Shown: positions 44,444 through 52,483, counted from the first letter of the stretch. The stretch is 64,000 bases of DNA from Diplocloster hominis (GCF_032380655.1 NZ_JAWDIY010000015.1:1-64000); one strand, 5' to 3'. Notes: a model not told the origin generated them from the letters alone. A program made the numbers and translations.

Positions 44444-45668
44444 CCAACCTTTCCAGATCACTGTCGGGATGATTTCCGCAGTGCTTATAATCATCATTGG
44501 TACAGTACAGACCGTATTCCCTTCGGATATCGTGGAGCCCTCTGGCGAGTCGGATGTAGTAGTCAAGCGGGGGCATTTTCTGATATCCCAGTCTGGAATA
44601 CCTGTGGGGCCGCCAGATGGTACTCAGGAAAATGACTCCGTTCTCAGCGAAGAACTCACAAGCCTGGAAATTGGATTCCAGGGCTTCCTCTACGGTTTTA
44701 AATCCATTTGGGGAAGCCAGCTCGGCGCCGGCCACCACCTGCGTGCATACCTTACCTTTTCCGAAGATTTCCACGGCATCCACCGTACGGCGGATCCATT
44801 CGTTCCGGCCAACATATTTTTCCTTGCCGGGACACAGGAGGGGGAAGAGCGTCTCATCCCAGATTTCAATATTCGGACAATATGCAGTCAGTCCGGTCTG
44901 TCCGTACAGGCGGCGCAGCTGTGTTTTCGTGTAGGCCGGCGCCATCAGCTGACTGGAAAAGCGTCCGCTGAAATTACGGCCGATCGCCTGTAAGATCCGG
45001 ATATAACGGTCTACCTCATCATCGAAAGGATGCCCGCCGCCAAAATCTGAGCCGCCGGATAAGAAAATTTCAGAAAAACGGCCGGGCTCCCGGATCGCTT
45101 CCCTTACTGTTTCATAAATATCTTCACAGTCCGCCTCCCCGTGGTTGTCCCCGCCTGTAAAAAACGCGCAGAACCCGCACTGATGGCCTCCCTCCCAGAA
45201 GCGGCAGCGCTCGTATGCAGTCAGAATCAGCTTCTGGGCGCGGATGTCCACCAAGGATTCCATCGGTGTTCCGCGGCTGGTTACTTTTCCAAAAAAAGCG
45301 GGCCTGGGAACAAAGTCTACCGTATCCAGGACATCTTCCCCGTCTTTTAACAGGAATTCCTCCCGGTCGGGGTCCCAATCCACGAGATAGGGCGCGTCGA
45401 AGGTTTCACCATAATTAATATACACATTACTGGCATCCCGCAATAGAATCGCACCGGGCATCGCTTTGTCCGCCGGCCGGCCCTGAAAATGAATACCGAA
45501 GGATTCTACCTTACCGAAATTGTAAAGCGGGGTCTGCAGTTGATCCAGCGCCCGGTCACTGAGCAGAACACCGTCGCAGAGCATACTCAGTTTGAGAATT
45601 ACGAAGGGAGACAGATTCGGATAAGCCGCACAGGTGTCCTCCAAAAGCTCCCGTTTTGTTTTATACAT
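44421..45668 (-). CDS. Radical SAM protein with non-canonical CX8CX2C motif
   Basis: A 415-residue radical SAM enzyme. The cluster cysteines are Cys155, Cys164 and Cys167 in CRFWEGGHQCGFC, spaced CX8CX2C instead of the canonical CX3CX2C. A glycine-rich SAM-binding segment, FLSGGSDFGGG, follows about 45 residues later. The N-terminal 140 residues form an additional domain, and the C-terminus has another cysteine pair (CTNDDYKHC). The start at 45668 has AAAGGAG upstream; a frame reaching back to 45824 includes non-coding tandem repeats. Long-spaced motifs of this kind occur in the MSMEG_0568-type radical SAM group (recollection, not checked). It follows ykoC by 74 bases in a TPP-riboswitch operon, suggesting a role connected with thiamine or its pyrimidine. 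Confidence 0.85.
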   Translation of the reverse strand: MYKTKRELLEDTCAAYPNLSPFVILKLSMLCDGVLLSDRALDQLQTPLYNFGKVESFGIHFQGRPADKAMPGAILLRDASNVYINYGETFDAPYLVDWDPDREEFLLKDGEDVLDTVDFVPRPAFFGKVTSRGTPMESLVDIRAQKLILTAYERCRFWEGGHQCGFCAFFTGGDNHGEADCEDIYETVREAIREPGRFSEIFLSGGSDFGGGHPFDDEVDRYIRILQAIGRNFSGRFSSQLMAPAYTKTQLRRLYGQTGLTAYCPNIEIWDETLFPLLCPGKEKYVGRNEWIRRTVDAVEIFGKGKVCTQVVAGAELASPNGFKTVEEALESNFQACEFFAENGVIFLSTIWRPHRYSRLGYQKMPPLDYYIRLARGLHDIRREYGLYCTNDDYKHCGNHPDSDLERLDDYVSVV

Positions 45669-45691
45669 AAAAGCTCCTTTTAGATTGAATT

Positions 45692-45736
45692 TAAATAAAG
45701 AGTGTGTAAATAAAGAGTGTGTAAATAAAGAGTGTG
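45692..45736. repeat. Three tandem 15-bp repeats
   Basis: The unit TAAATAAAGAGTGTG occurs three times head to tail in the gap between ykoC and the radical SAM gene, about 24 bases upstream of the latter. Slippage here could alter spacing but not a reading frame. It may tune expression of the distal genes. Confidence 0.85.
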
Positions 45737-45742
45737 CTTCAC

Positions 45743-46456
45743 TTATAAGAAAACCAACCCTGCGGTCAGAAATCCTGTTGTACCAAGAAGGAAAAGGATG
45801 TCCACGGCCCGTAGCGGCACGCAAAACGCGACTGCCCGGGGAACGCCTCCCTCGAAGCCGCGGGACTCCATAGCCATAGCCAGACTTTCTGAGCGTTCCA
45901 GGGCATGGACCAGCATGGGGAAAATCCTTTTTGGAGAAAATGCGGAAGCCTTGATCCCCCGTACCTTCAGCGCGGCGCCAACTGTGGCGTATTCACTTCG
46001 AATCGTGGGAAAGAAATGATAAGCCGCAAGAATGCCATACGCAAATTTGGGCGGCAGGTGAAACTGCTGCATCAGGCTCATAACCAGTTCCATGGAATTC
46101 GTAGTGAAGGCAAAAAGCATACCCAGCCCTCCAAAGGCCATAATACGTGACGCCAGTTTCAAGGCCGTAGACCAGGAAGTGGCGTAAAGAGTCCGCTGAT
46201 CGACCATGCGCACGGCAATCTCTGCCTCCTCAGAGGAGGAAAAAAACAATCCTGTCATGAACATACCGGCAGCAGTCAGCAGAAAAGGCAGAAGAGCAAG
46301 CAGCAGACGCCGGCGGTTTACTCCTGGGGTAAGGAAAGTAACCGTCAGGGCAGTGAGCGCGACCAGAATGTTCAGCGTGGTACAATAGGTCAATGACAGC
46401 AGCAGGGAGGCAATGATCAGGGTCAGCAGTTTAAAACCCGGATTTAGTTTCGTCAT
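45743..46456 (-). CDS. ykoC: ECF-type transporter transmembrane protein YkoC
   Basis: A 237-residue energy-coupling T component (CbiQ/EcfT family) with an N-terminal hydrophobic pair and about five spans. The coupling-helix motif SEYATVGAALKVRGI and a downstream ALERSESLAMAMESRGF segment are typical and would contact the ATPase. The ATG at 46456 follows AAAGGGG; it overlaps the end of ykoD by 26 bases. Together with YkoD and YkoE it should form a thiamine or hydroxymethylpyrimidine (HMP) importer. Confidence 0.88.
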   Translation of the reverse strand: MTKLNPGFKLLTLIIASLLLSLTYCTTLNILVALTALTVTFLTPGVNRRRLLLALLPFLLTAAGMFMTGLFFSSSEEAEIAVRMVDQRTLYATSWSTALKLASRIMAFGGLGMLFAFTTNSMELVMSLMQQFHLPPKFAYGILAAYHFFPTIRSEYATVGAALKVRGIKASAFSPKRIFPMLVHALERSESLAMAMESRGFEGGVPRAVAFCVPLRAVDILFLLGTTGFLTAGLVFL

Positions 46457-47912
46457 AGTGAATTCCCCTTTCAGCGGCGTAATGATCCAGATCATCGGTT
46501 GACATCGGTGTGAGCCTGCCGTCCTCCAGCAGCAGGATCTGATTGGCGAACGCCCGGGCCAAAGCCAGATCGTGGGTGGCGATGACAGCGGTCAGGCCCT
46601 GCCTGACCCGCTGGTTCAAAAGCTTCAGAATCTTGCGGCTGGAACGTTCATCCTGGGCGTAAGTGGGTTCATCCAGCAGCAGCAACGGCCGGTCCCCGGC
46701 CAGCATAGACAAAAGGGCCAGCCGGCGCTGCTGTCCCTGGCTTAAGGAATAGGGAGATACTTCCTTAAGAGACAGCAGCCCGAATTCATCCAGCAGATCC
46801 TCCGCCCGTTTCTGAAGAACGGCAGCGTCAGCGCCAGGATCGATTACACGCAGGGTAGTCAGCACCTCTTCCTGAACCGATAGTGTGAGAAACTGAAACC
46901 TGGGATTCTGGAATACCAGTCCCGCCCGGCCGTCTACCAGCAGTTCTCCTTTGTATTTGCCCACTCCGGCCAGTGCGCATAAGAGGGTGGTTTTTCCGCT
47001 GCCATTCTGCCCAATCAGAGCCGTAACGCTGCCTTTTTTCAGCTGGAAGGTGAGGCCGTCGATTACAGTTTCCTTTTCATACTTAAGAGCCAGGTCTTTG
47101 GCACGGACGATAGCGGGAGAGCAGGGGGCGGTCTCAGGCGGTGTAATGCCGGTAAGCCAGTGATTATCCAGAAACAGTCCGTGTCTGTCGAACAGTTCGC
47201 GATAGGATTCCAACTGATCCGGCAGAAGATTATCATTTACCAGTGTTCCCTGCCCGTCCATCAGAGCGATCCGGCTGATAAAAGAGCGCCAGCAGCCGGG
47301 ATTATGGTCCACGATCAAAAGGGTAAGCCCCTGCTGGTTCAACTCTTTTAGTTTTTCTGCCAGATGAACACAGGCGGCAGGGTCCAGATTGGCAAACGGT
47401 TCGTCCAGCACGAGAATCCGGGCGCCGGTGGCCAGAGAGGTGGCCAGGGCCAGCTTCTGTTTGGTTCCGCCGGATAAGGTATGGATGGGGGCTGCGCCGA
47501 TTGCTTCTAGCCCTGAGAAATGAAGCAGTTCCCGCATCCGCTCCTGCAGATCGCCCTCATAATTCATATTCTCCAGTGCGAACAGAATCTCATGATCCGG
47601 CCGCCCCATACAGAACTGGTTATCTGGATTTTGAAACAGGATGGAAATCTCCTGAGCCCGTTTGCTGGGCGGCATCTGTGAGACGGGACGGCCATCGATC
47701 AGGATCTCTCCTTCCAGACTGCCCGCGTACTCCGGGTACAGGCCCGCCAGACAATAGGCCAGGGTACTCTTACCGCAGCCGGAAGGTCCCATGAGAAGGA
47801 CCGCCTCACCCTGATCCACATGAAAAGACAGACTCTCGAACACAGGCCCGGCCTGGGCCCCATAGCGGAAAGTCAGATTCCGGCAGGAGAGGATCGGACG
47901 GCTGCTATGCAT
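46431..47912 (-). CDS. ykoD: Double ABC ATPase of the thiamine/HMP importer, YkoD
   Basis: A 493-residue ATPase with two complete ABC domains. The first has Walker A GPSGCGKST (about residue 40), signature LSGGTKQKLALA and Walker B ILVLDEPFANLD. The second (from about 265) has GQNGSGKTT, LSQGQQRRLALL and LLLLDEPTYAQD. This fused layout is that of the energising subunit of group I ECF-type importers such as YkoEDC. The ATG at 47912 overlaps the ykoE stop by eight bases, with GGGAAGAG upstream. Confidence 0.9.
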   Translation of the reverse strand: MHSSRPILSCRNLTFRYGAQAGPVFESLSFHVDQGEAVLLMGPSGCGKSTLAYCLAGLYPEYAGSLEGEILIDGRPVSQMPPSKRAQEISILFQNPDNQFCMGRPDHEILFALENMNYEGDLQERMRELLHFSGLEAIGAAPIHTLSGGTKQKLALATSLATGARILVLDEPFANLDPAACVHLAEKLKELNQQGLTLLIVDHNPGCWRSFISRIALMDGQGTLVNDNLLPDQLESYRELFDRHGLFLDNHWLTGITPPETAPCSPAIVRAKDLALKYEKETVIDGLTFQLKKGSVTALIGQNGSGKTTLLCALAGVGKYKGELLVDGRAGLVFQNPRFQFLTLSVQEEVLTTLRVIDPGADAAVLQKRAEDLLDEFGLLSLKEVSPYSLSQGQQRRLALLSMLAGDRPLLLLDEPTYAQDERSSRKILKLLNQRVRQGLTAVIATHDLALARAFANQILLLEDGRLTPMSTDDLDHYAAERGIHYDETKSGF

Positions 47913-48489
47913 GTGCTCTTCCCAGCGCATAGCTCTTAAGCAGCCCTGTTTTCGCCAGACCATCACCCATCAGTTTGCACAGGATACCGGCGAAGAGGAC
48001 AGAGCTGACCAGACGGATCAGGAACATTACGATCAGCAGCTTCACAGACAGCAGCCCATATCCGGAGCGGACAAAGCTCCACAAAAAGCTGGTGATACAA
48101 CAGCCTGCAGCGGCCAGATTCATAGTAAGGGCGTCAAATTTTTTATAACGCCAACCCGCAAAGACAAGTTCGCCGCCTGCGCCCTGGATTATTCCGGCCA
48201 CGATTACCATAGGTCCGTACATATTTCCCATCAGCACTTCGATCAGAGCGGCAAGAACCTCAGAGACGATGGCAACGCCGGGTTTCTGAAGGATATAAGC
48301 GGCCAGGGTGGAAGCCATGAACCAGACGCCAAAGACAATCTCATTGGCCAGAGGCGCCAGGCCAAAAGGGGTCAGGGCAGTGCTTAAGAAAGAGGCCAGA
48401 TACACCCCGGCCAGATAGACGACACCGAATACAATGCAGAGCATTGCGACAAAAATTACTTCGTGAAGCTTCCATTTAAATTTACTCAT
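47905..48489 (-). CDS. ykoE: Thiamine/HMP ECF transporter S component YkoE
   Basis: A 194-residue membrane protein of the YkoE family with six predicted spans. Family-like features are FGVVYLAGVYLASF, the conserved NEIVFGVWFMAS segment and GNMYGPMVIVAGIIQGAG. It is the substrate-specific component that binds thiamine or its pyrimidine precursor in the membrane. AGGAGG precedes the start. The TPP riboswitch upstream of the operon supports the assignment. Confidence 0.9.
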   Translation of the reverse strand: MSKFKWKLHEVIFVAMLCIVFGVVYLAGVYLASFLSTALTPFGLAPLANEIVFGVWFMASTLAAYILQKPGVAIVSEVLAALIEVLMGNMYGPMVIVAGIIQGAGGELVFAGWRYKKFDALTMNLAAAGCCITSFLWSFVRSGYGLLSVKLLIVMFLIRLVSSVLFAGILCKLMGDGLAKTGLLKSYALGRAHA

Positions 48490-48521
48490 GTTTCCATTCC
48501 TCCTAAAGATATACCAAAATT

Positions 48522-49166
48522 TTATAAATCTTCTTCCAAATCTTCTTCCTTTGTGGGACTGTTGACCGAAATCGTAAAGTGCAGAATATAGTGCGGTACC
48601 GCCTGTTCCATCCGATGACAGACATTTTCCAGAAAATCAAAAATCTGATGGATATCCCCGGAAATCCTGGTCGCATAATGAATCGACTGCGGATGCAGCC
48701 CCGCGTCTTCCGCCATATGATAGACACCGGCGATATGATCGATATAATCACTGACGCCCATGGGATAAAGAGCCAGCTTACAAAGCGCCGGAAACCCTTT
48801 CTCCCTGACCTGCGAGTTAGGAGCTGGGCCGTCAAAGCTCAGCAGGCTGTCGCCATCGCAGTCACCGGGACATCCTTTGGAAAATTGCCCTTCCATCGCC
48901 ATATGGATGCCGGGCTTAAATGCATGGACAAAAAGCCCCCGCACAGCGTCCACTACATAGGGCAGGCGCCCCCGATATACCGTAGACAGGGCATCCGACT
49001 CACTCCATACTGCGGAAGTGTCGGTGTATGTAAGCGCCCCCAGAATAATCGGCACAAAATCACGATCCATCGGATACAGGGAAAAACGGCAGCCCGAAAT
49101 ATCCAGACCGGTTCCCCTCCCGGACCACGGCAGATCCTGCCCGCCACAACAGCAAGATTGTTGCAT
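48522..49166 (-). CDS. ykoF: Thiamine/HMP-binding protein YkoF
   Basis: A 214-residue cytosolic protein of the YkoF family, built of two ACT-like halves, each starting with a FSLYPM or LALYPMG motif (about residues 29 and 130). YkoF of Bacillus subtilis binds thiamine and HMP and works with YkoEDC. Here an N-terminal stretch SCCCGGQ precedes the first half. The start may be this ATG or the GTG three bases upstream, both served by GGGAAAGG. It is the first gene after the TPP riboswitch. Confidence 0.88.
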   Translation of the reverse strand: MQQSCCCGGQDLPWSGRGTGLDISGCRFSLYPMDRDFVPIILGALTYTDTSAVWSESDALSTVYRGRLPYVVDAVRGLFVHAFKPGIHMAMEGQFSKGCPGDCDGDSLLSFDGPAPNSQVREKGFPALCKLALYPMGVSDYIDHIAGVYHMAEDAGLHPQSIHYATRISGDIHQIFDFLENVCHRMEQAVPHYILHFTISVNSPTKEEDLEEDL

Positions 49167-49224
49167 CACACATCATCCTTTCCCAATTAAATTAAGTTCT
49201 AAAGGTAAAAAAATATAAAATAAA

Positions 49225-49261
49225 AAAGGATGGCATTTTCCGCAAGAAAACACCATCCTTT
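49225..49261 (-). terminator. Riboswitch expression platform (intrinsic terminator)
   Basis: AAAGGATGG and CCATCCTTT form a 9-bp stem, extended inside by ATTTTC/GAAAA pairing. On the minus strand it is followed by a long T-rich run. It sits between the TPP aptamer and ykoF, the expected place for ligand-controlled termination. Confidence 0.85.
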
Positions 49262-49290
49262 AATATCAAGGTATAATAATACGATGTTTT

Positions 49291-49380
49291 AGAATTGCTT
49301 CCCTACGCTGGTACTAACCAAATCAGGTTCAAAGGGTCAGAATTAAATCTTCTCAGCTCCGAAGAGTTCCCCTAGAATTC
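49291..49380 (-). promoter_or_regulatory. TPP riboswitch (THI element)
   Basis: Read on the minus strand, the conserved thiamine pyrophosphate aptamer elements appear in order: GGGG, GGAGCTGAGA, ACCCTTTGAACCTGAT, and GGTTAGTACCAGCGTAGGGA. These match the helix and junction core (CUGAGA, ACCUGAU, GCGUAGGGA) of the TPP class. A terminator follows, so TPP should switch the ykoFEDC-radical SAM operon off. Confidence 0.95.
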
Positions 49381-49473
49381 TAATTAAAATTATAAAATTG
49401 TATGGCAACAAATATACGCTGTTCTCCACATGTTGTCAAGAACTAAAAAAAGTACAAGAATGATACGGTCCGC

Positions 49474-49995
49474 TTATTTTACATGATAAACATAGGAACT
49501 TTTCCTGGGCTTAGCTGCCGGCTCGGCACCATCCACATATCCAACAATACAATGCCCGATTCCCTCATAATCGCCCTCAATCCCCCAGTCCTTCAGCAAT
49601 GCCTTTCCCTCCGGACTGTCGAACTCCTCCTTAGCCCTGTGAATCCAGCAGCTGCCAAGCCCCAGATCATGAGCCGCCAGCATCATATTTCCCATCACGA
49701 GGCTGCCGTCATATAGATAAGTCGAACGTTTCCGGTCTGCCAATACGACCAGAACTGCAGGCGCTCCATAGAAAGGGTCCGTCCCGGTCCCCATAATACC
49801 TGCATTCATACGGGACAGCCGGTCCCGGATATTTTTATTCGTCACTGCAACAATAATCGGGGACTGGGCACCCATACCGGTAGCCGCATAAGTCCCGGCT
49901 TCCACAATCTGATCCAGCAGTTCATCCGGAACTATATCCGGCTTATAAGAGCGAATACTTCTTCTGGTTAAAATAGCATCCATAACCTGACTCAT
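49474..49995 (-). CDS. Nitroreductase family protein
   Basis: A 173-residue FMN-dependent oxidoreductase of the nitroreductase family. The N-terminal signature AILTRRSIRSYKP binds the FMN phosphate, and the later GLGSCWIHRAKEEF segment and C-terminal HCIVGYVDG are typical. The short length places it with small nitroreductases that form dimers. The start at 49995 has AGGAGGTATTGCC upstream; an in-frame ATG at 50067 is rejected. It has its own promoter and precedes, but is not obviously part of, the riboswitch operon. The physiological substrate is unknown. Confidence 0.9.
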   Translation of the reverse strand: MSQVMDAILTRRSIRSYKPDIVPDELLDQIVEAGTYAATGMGAQSPIIVAVTNKNIRDRLSRMNAGIMGTGTDPFYGAPAVLVVLADRKRSTYLYDGSLVMGNMMLAAHDLGLGSCWIHRAKEEFDSPEGKALLKDWGIEGDYEGIGHCIVGYVDGAEPAAKPRKSSYVYHVK

Positions 49996-50093
49996 GGCAA
50001 TACCTCCTGATTCGAATCCATGTATGATAGAAACAACGGTGTAAAACAACAGTGGGAGAATTCTCACTTATTTCGTTAAAATTCAATATCTTA

Positions 50094-50121
50094 ATTATAA
50101 TACAATCTCACATATTTTCAA
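50094..50121 (-). promoter_or_regulatory. Nitroreductase promoter
   Basis: On the minus strand TTGAAA (50121-50116) and TATAAT (50099-50094) are 16 bases apart, with the start codon about 100 bases downstream. A short palindrome, GAGAATTCTC, lies in the leader and could bind a regulator. Confidence 0.6.
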
Positions 50122-50220
50122 GATGATCATAGCAGAAAGGACTGGAGTAAGCATAGCTGAAAATATTAGAACAAAAAGAAGGAAACGAAAGGATTATAGT
50201 TTCCCCTGGGATTCACTGAT

Positions 50221-50404
50221 AAAAAATAGTAGCGCTCGAAAATACCTCGCTGACTATTTTTCATGCATCGCACATAAGCGGCTATAATACAGCCGCAAGT
50301 GCTCATAGCAATAAAAAATAGTAGCGCTCGAAAATACCTCGCTGACTATTTTTCATACATCGTACATAAGCGGCTATAATACAGCCGCTAAGTGCTCACA
50401 GCTA
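50221..50404. repeat. Two tandem 92-bp repeats, each with two hairpins
   Basis: Two copies (starting 50221 and 50313) differ at only a few bases, and a few bases of a third begin at 50405. Each unit has an A-tract stem AAAAATAGTAGCG pairing with CGCT-g-ACTATTTTT, then GCGGCT/AGCCGC around seven bases. The flanking A- and T-runs make each first hairpin a potential bidirectional terminator. They separate the leftward nitroreductase from the rightward rubredoxin operon. Confidence 0.85.
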
Positions 50405-50461
50405 TAAAAAATTGCGGAGGTGATTACACAAATAGGAAGTATGGGATGTAAGGAAATATAA

Positions 50462-50498
50462 AATAGTAATAATTACTATTACTGTGATTAAGTCACAG
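50462..50498. promoter_or_regulatory. Two adjacent palindromes before the rubredoxin operon
   Basis: AATAGTAAT-A-ATTACTATT (50462-50480) is a perfect 9-1-9 palindrome resembling Fur/PerR-type boxes. One base later CTGTGA-TTAAG-TCACAG (50482-50498) is a perfect 6-5-6 palindrome resembling Crp/Fnr-type sites. They are 51 bases upstream of a redox gene, consistent with control by oxidative stress or redox state (inference). Confidence 0.6.
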
Positions 50499-50548
50499 AA
50501 CTATGAGATGCAAGATGGTAAAATAAAACAAAAAGGAGGTAAGAGATA

Positions 50549-51217
50549 ATGAAAACGTATGTATGTACAATCTGCGGCTTCATCTATGAAGAGGCCGGAG
50601 GCATCCCGAATGCAGGAATAGCACCGGGAACCAGGTGGGATGAGTTGCCGGCGGACTGGGTATGCCCGTTGTGTGGAGCGGCAAAATCAGAATTCAGGGA
50701 ACAGGGAGCCGTCCCTACCGCAGCAAAACCAGCTACTGTGATAGAGATGGACCAAGACAGGAAAGAGCTTTCCCCATTAGAAATGAGTGCGTTGTGTTCC
50801 AATCTGGCAAAAGGATGCGAAAAGCAGTATAAAGCCCGGGAAGCAGCCTTGTTTACGGAGCTCGCCCAATACTTTAAGGCTGGTTCTGCCCCTGCAGAGG
50901 AAGCGCAGACGAAGAATCTAATATCCCTCATTGAAAAAGATCTGGAGGAAAGATTCCCTTTGGCTAATGCAGCATCTGCCGATGCAGAAGACCGTGGCGC
51001 ATTGCGTGCGCTGGTATGGAGCGAAAAAGTGACCCGTATCCTAAAATCCCTTTTGGCCCGATATGAAAAAGAGGGGGATGCCATGCTGGAGAACACAGGC
51101 GTGTATGTATGCACGATCTGTGGGTTTGTATACATTGGGGATACTCCCCCGCAGATATGCCCGGTATGTAAAGTTCCGAATTGGAAATTTGAAAAAGTAG
51201 AAGGGAGGGCATCCTGA
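50549..51217 (+). CDS. Double-rubredoxin protein with helical middle domain
   Basis: A 222-residue redox protein. The N-terminal rubredoxin (about residues 3-50) has CTICGFIYEE and CPLCGAAK. The middle (about 75-175) is helical and similar in layout to a rubrerythrin, but has no ExxH iron-ligand motif; the whole protein contains no histidine. The C-terminal domain (about 185-218) is a short rubrerythrin-type rubredoxin with CTICGFVY and CPVCKVP. It should carry two FeS4 centres and transfer electrons, probably in oxygen or peroxide defence. AAAGGAGG precedes the ATG. The next gene overlaps its stop by one base. Confidence 0.88.
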   Translation: MKTYVCTICGFIYEEAGGIPNAGIAPGTRWDELPADWVCPLCGAAKSEFREQGAVPTAAKPATVIEMDQDRKELSPLEMSALCSNLAKGCEKQYKAREAALFTELAQYFKAGSAPAEEAQTKNLISLIEKDLEERFPLANAASADAEDRGALRALVWSEKVTRILKSLLARYEKEGDAMLENTGVYVCTICGFVYIGDTPPQICPVCKVPNWKFEKVEGRAS

Positions 51218-51834
51218 TGACGAAACAATACGCAGTTAGAAATATACGGTTATGCACCAAGGATTGTCTGTGCCTCTATGTCTGTCCGACCGGTGCAACA
51301 GATACGGAGAACAGCATCATAGATGTCAATAAATGTATTGGATGTGGAATATGCAGGGATGCCTGCCCATCCGGCGCTATTTCTATGGTACCGGTGGAAC
51401 TTCCGCCCCAGCAGGGTCATGCCGAGGCGGTTACAACGGCGCTCCGGGCCATTATGCACAGCAAATCAGAGCAGGAAAGTATTGCGGCGTCACTTCCGGG
51501 GCGGCTGGCAGCCGCTATAGAGCAGTCCAACCGCATTATGGCGGAGGATATTATCCGTGAATCCGGATATATGCTGCCCCAAAGTGCCAATGCCCGCATT
51601 TTCCTGGAAAAGCTCCTGGACACACAGCATAGGGAAGGATTCCCGCGTTCCGCCGCAGAAGAACTATTATCCATGCTTAAGACAAATGAAGAGATCGAAA
51701 GCGTCAAAACAGAAAAATGGAAATGCAGTGTTTGCGGCTATATTCACGAAGGACCTATGCCGGAGAATTTTACCTGTCCCCGCTGTAAGCAGCCTTCCAG
51801 TGTATTTGTAAAGCTTAAGGAAGAAAACGCATAA
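51217..51834 (+). CDS. Ferredoxin-rubredoxin fusion protein
   Basis: A 205-residue redox protein. Residues 40-50 form a standard 4Fe-4S binding motif (CIGCGICRDACP). The preceding cysteines, 13, 17, 19 and 23 (CTKDCLCLYVCP), are spaced CX3CX1CX3CP, unlike a normal second cluster motif. A helical middle (about 70-165) is followed by a short rubredoxin, CSVCGYIHEG and CPRCKQP (about 172-195). It is translationally coupled to the double-rubredoxin gene (TGATG overlap), so the two probably form an electron relay. The terminal acceptor is not encoded here. Confidence 0.87.
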   Translation: MTKQYAVRNIRLCTKDCLCLYVCPTGATDTENSIIDVNKCIGCGICRDACPSGAISMVPVELPPQQGHAEAVTTALRAIMHSKSEQESIAASLPGRLAAAIEQSNRIMAEDIIRESGYMLPQSANARIFLEKLLDTQHREGFPRSAAEELLSMLKTNEEIESVKTEKWKCSVCGYIHEGPMPENFTCPRCKQPSSVFVKLKEENA

Positions 51835-51942
51835 TATACTGCTGCCGAATGAAATGTACATAAGTTTCGTCCTTTATAGATAATTTATACAGCCAAAAAT
51901 AGTTTATATCCAAAATAACCATAACAGGCCTGCGTCAAACAA

Positions 51943-52291
51943 GGAAACACCGAAGGCGTTTTTGAGCGGGCGGCGGACTGGACGCTGGGCAGGGAAGGGC
52001 TGGCTGGTTTCCTGTCCGGGCTGGCTTAAGTCTTACGATGGCAGCAGTTTAGGAAAATACAAAGCCGGATTCAGTATGCCTGGCGGATTTCATGTCCGAC
52101 AGGCAAAAACCTCTTAGCCGGGAGCACAACAGGTGTTCCCGGCTAAGAGGCTTGGTTCCTGAATCCGGCTTCCGTAATTTCCTTAACTGCTGCCATCGTA
52201 AGACTTAAGCCGGCCCGGACAGGAAACCAGCCAGCCCTTCCCTGCCCAACACCCAGTCCGCCGCCCGCCCAAAAGCGCCGCTGGTGTTTTC
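51943..52291. repeat. Giant hairpin element B (about 132-bp arms, three-way junction)
   Basis: The arms 51943-52074 and 52159-52291 are reverse complements with roughly one mismatch per ten bases. Between them are two hairpins: TGCCTG/CAGGCA (52077-52105) and a perfect 14-bp stem (52110-52123 with 52137-52150). The fold is thus a three-way junction with one very long stem, the same topology as element A but with no evident sequence similarity. It occupies most of the non-coding space between the redox operon and the diol dehydratase promoter. No coding sequence is credible inside it. Confidence 0.88.
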
Positions 52292-52367
52292 GCCCCTTAT
52301 TCGCAGTGATTCCCCTCAATACTTGTTGGATTGTGTTGGATTTGTGTGGAAATTTCTTTGTTTTGTG

Positions 52368-52396
52368 TTGACATTTCAGTTGGTATTTTATATAAT
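52368..52396 (+). promoter_or_regulatory. Consensus promoter of the diol dehydratase operon
   Basis: TTGACA (52368-52373), 17 bases, TATAAT (52391-52396): both hexamers match the vegetative consensus exactly. Transcription from about 52403 would give a leader of nearly 400 bases before pduC, which contains the tandem repeats. So strong a promoter on a catabolic operon suggests that control is exerted by a repressor or within the leader. Confidence 0.8.
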
Positions 52397-52483
52397 TGTA
52401 CTAACAGAAAACTCGGAGAAGTATCCTCTTTTCCAAGTAAAAATAGGATTTACGGATACCTGGTATACAGGTCAAAATTCCGG

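Noticed and set aside
51943..52291. Insertion sequence at giant hairpin B (and at A)
   Set aside because: No transposase frame lies inside or beside either element, and no target-site duplication was recognised by eye.
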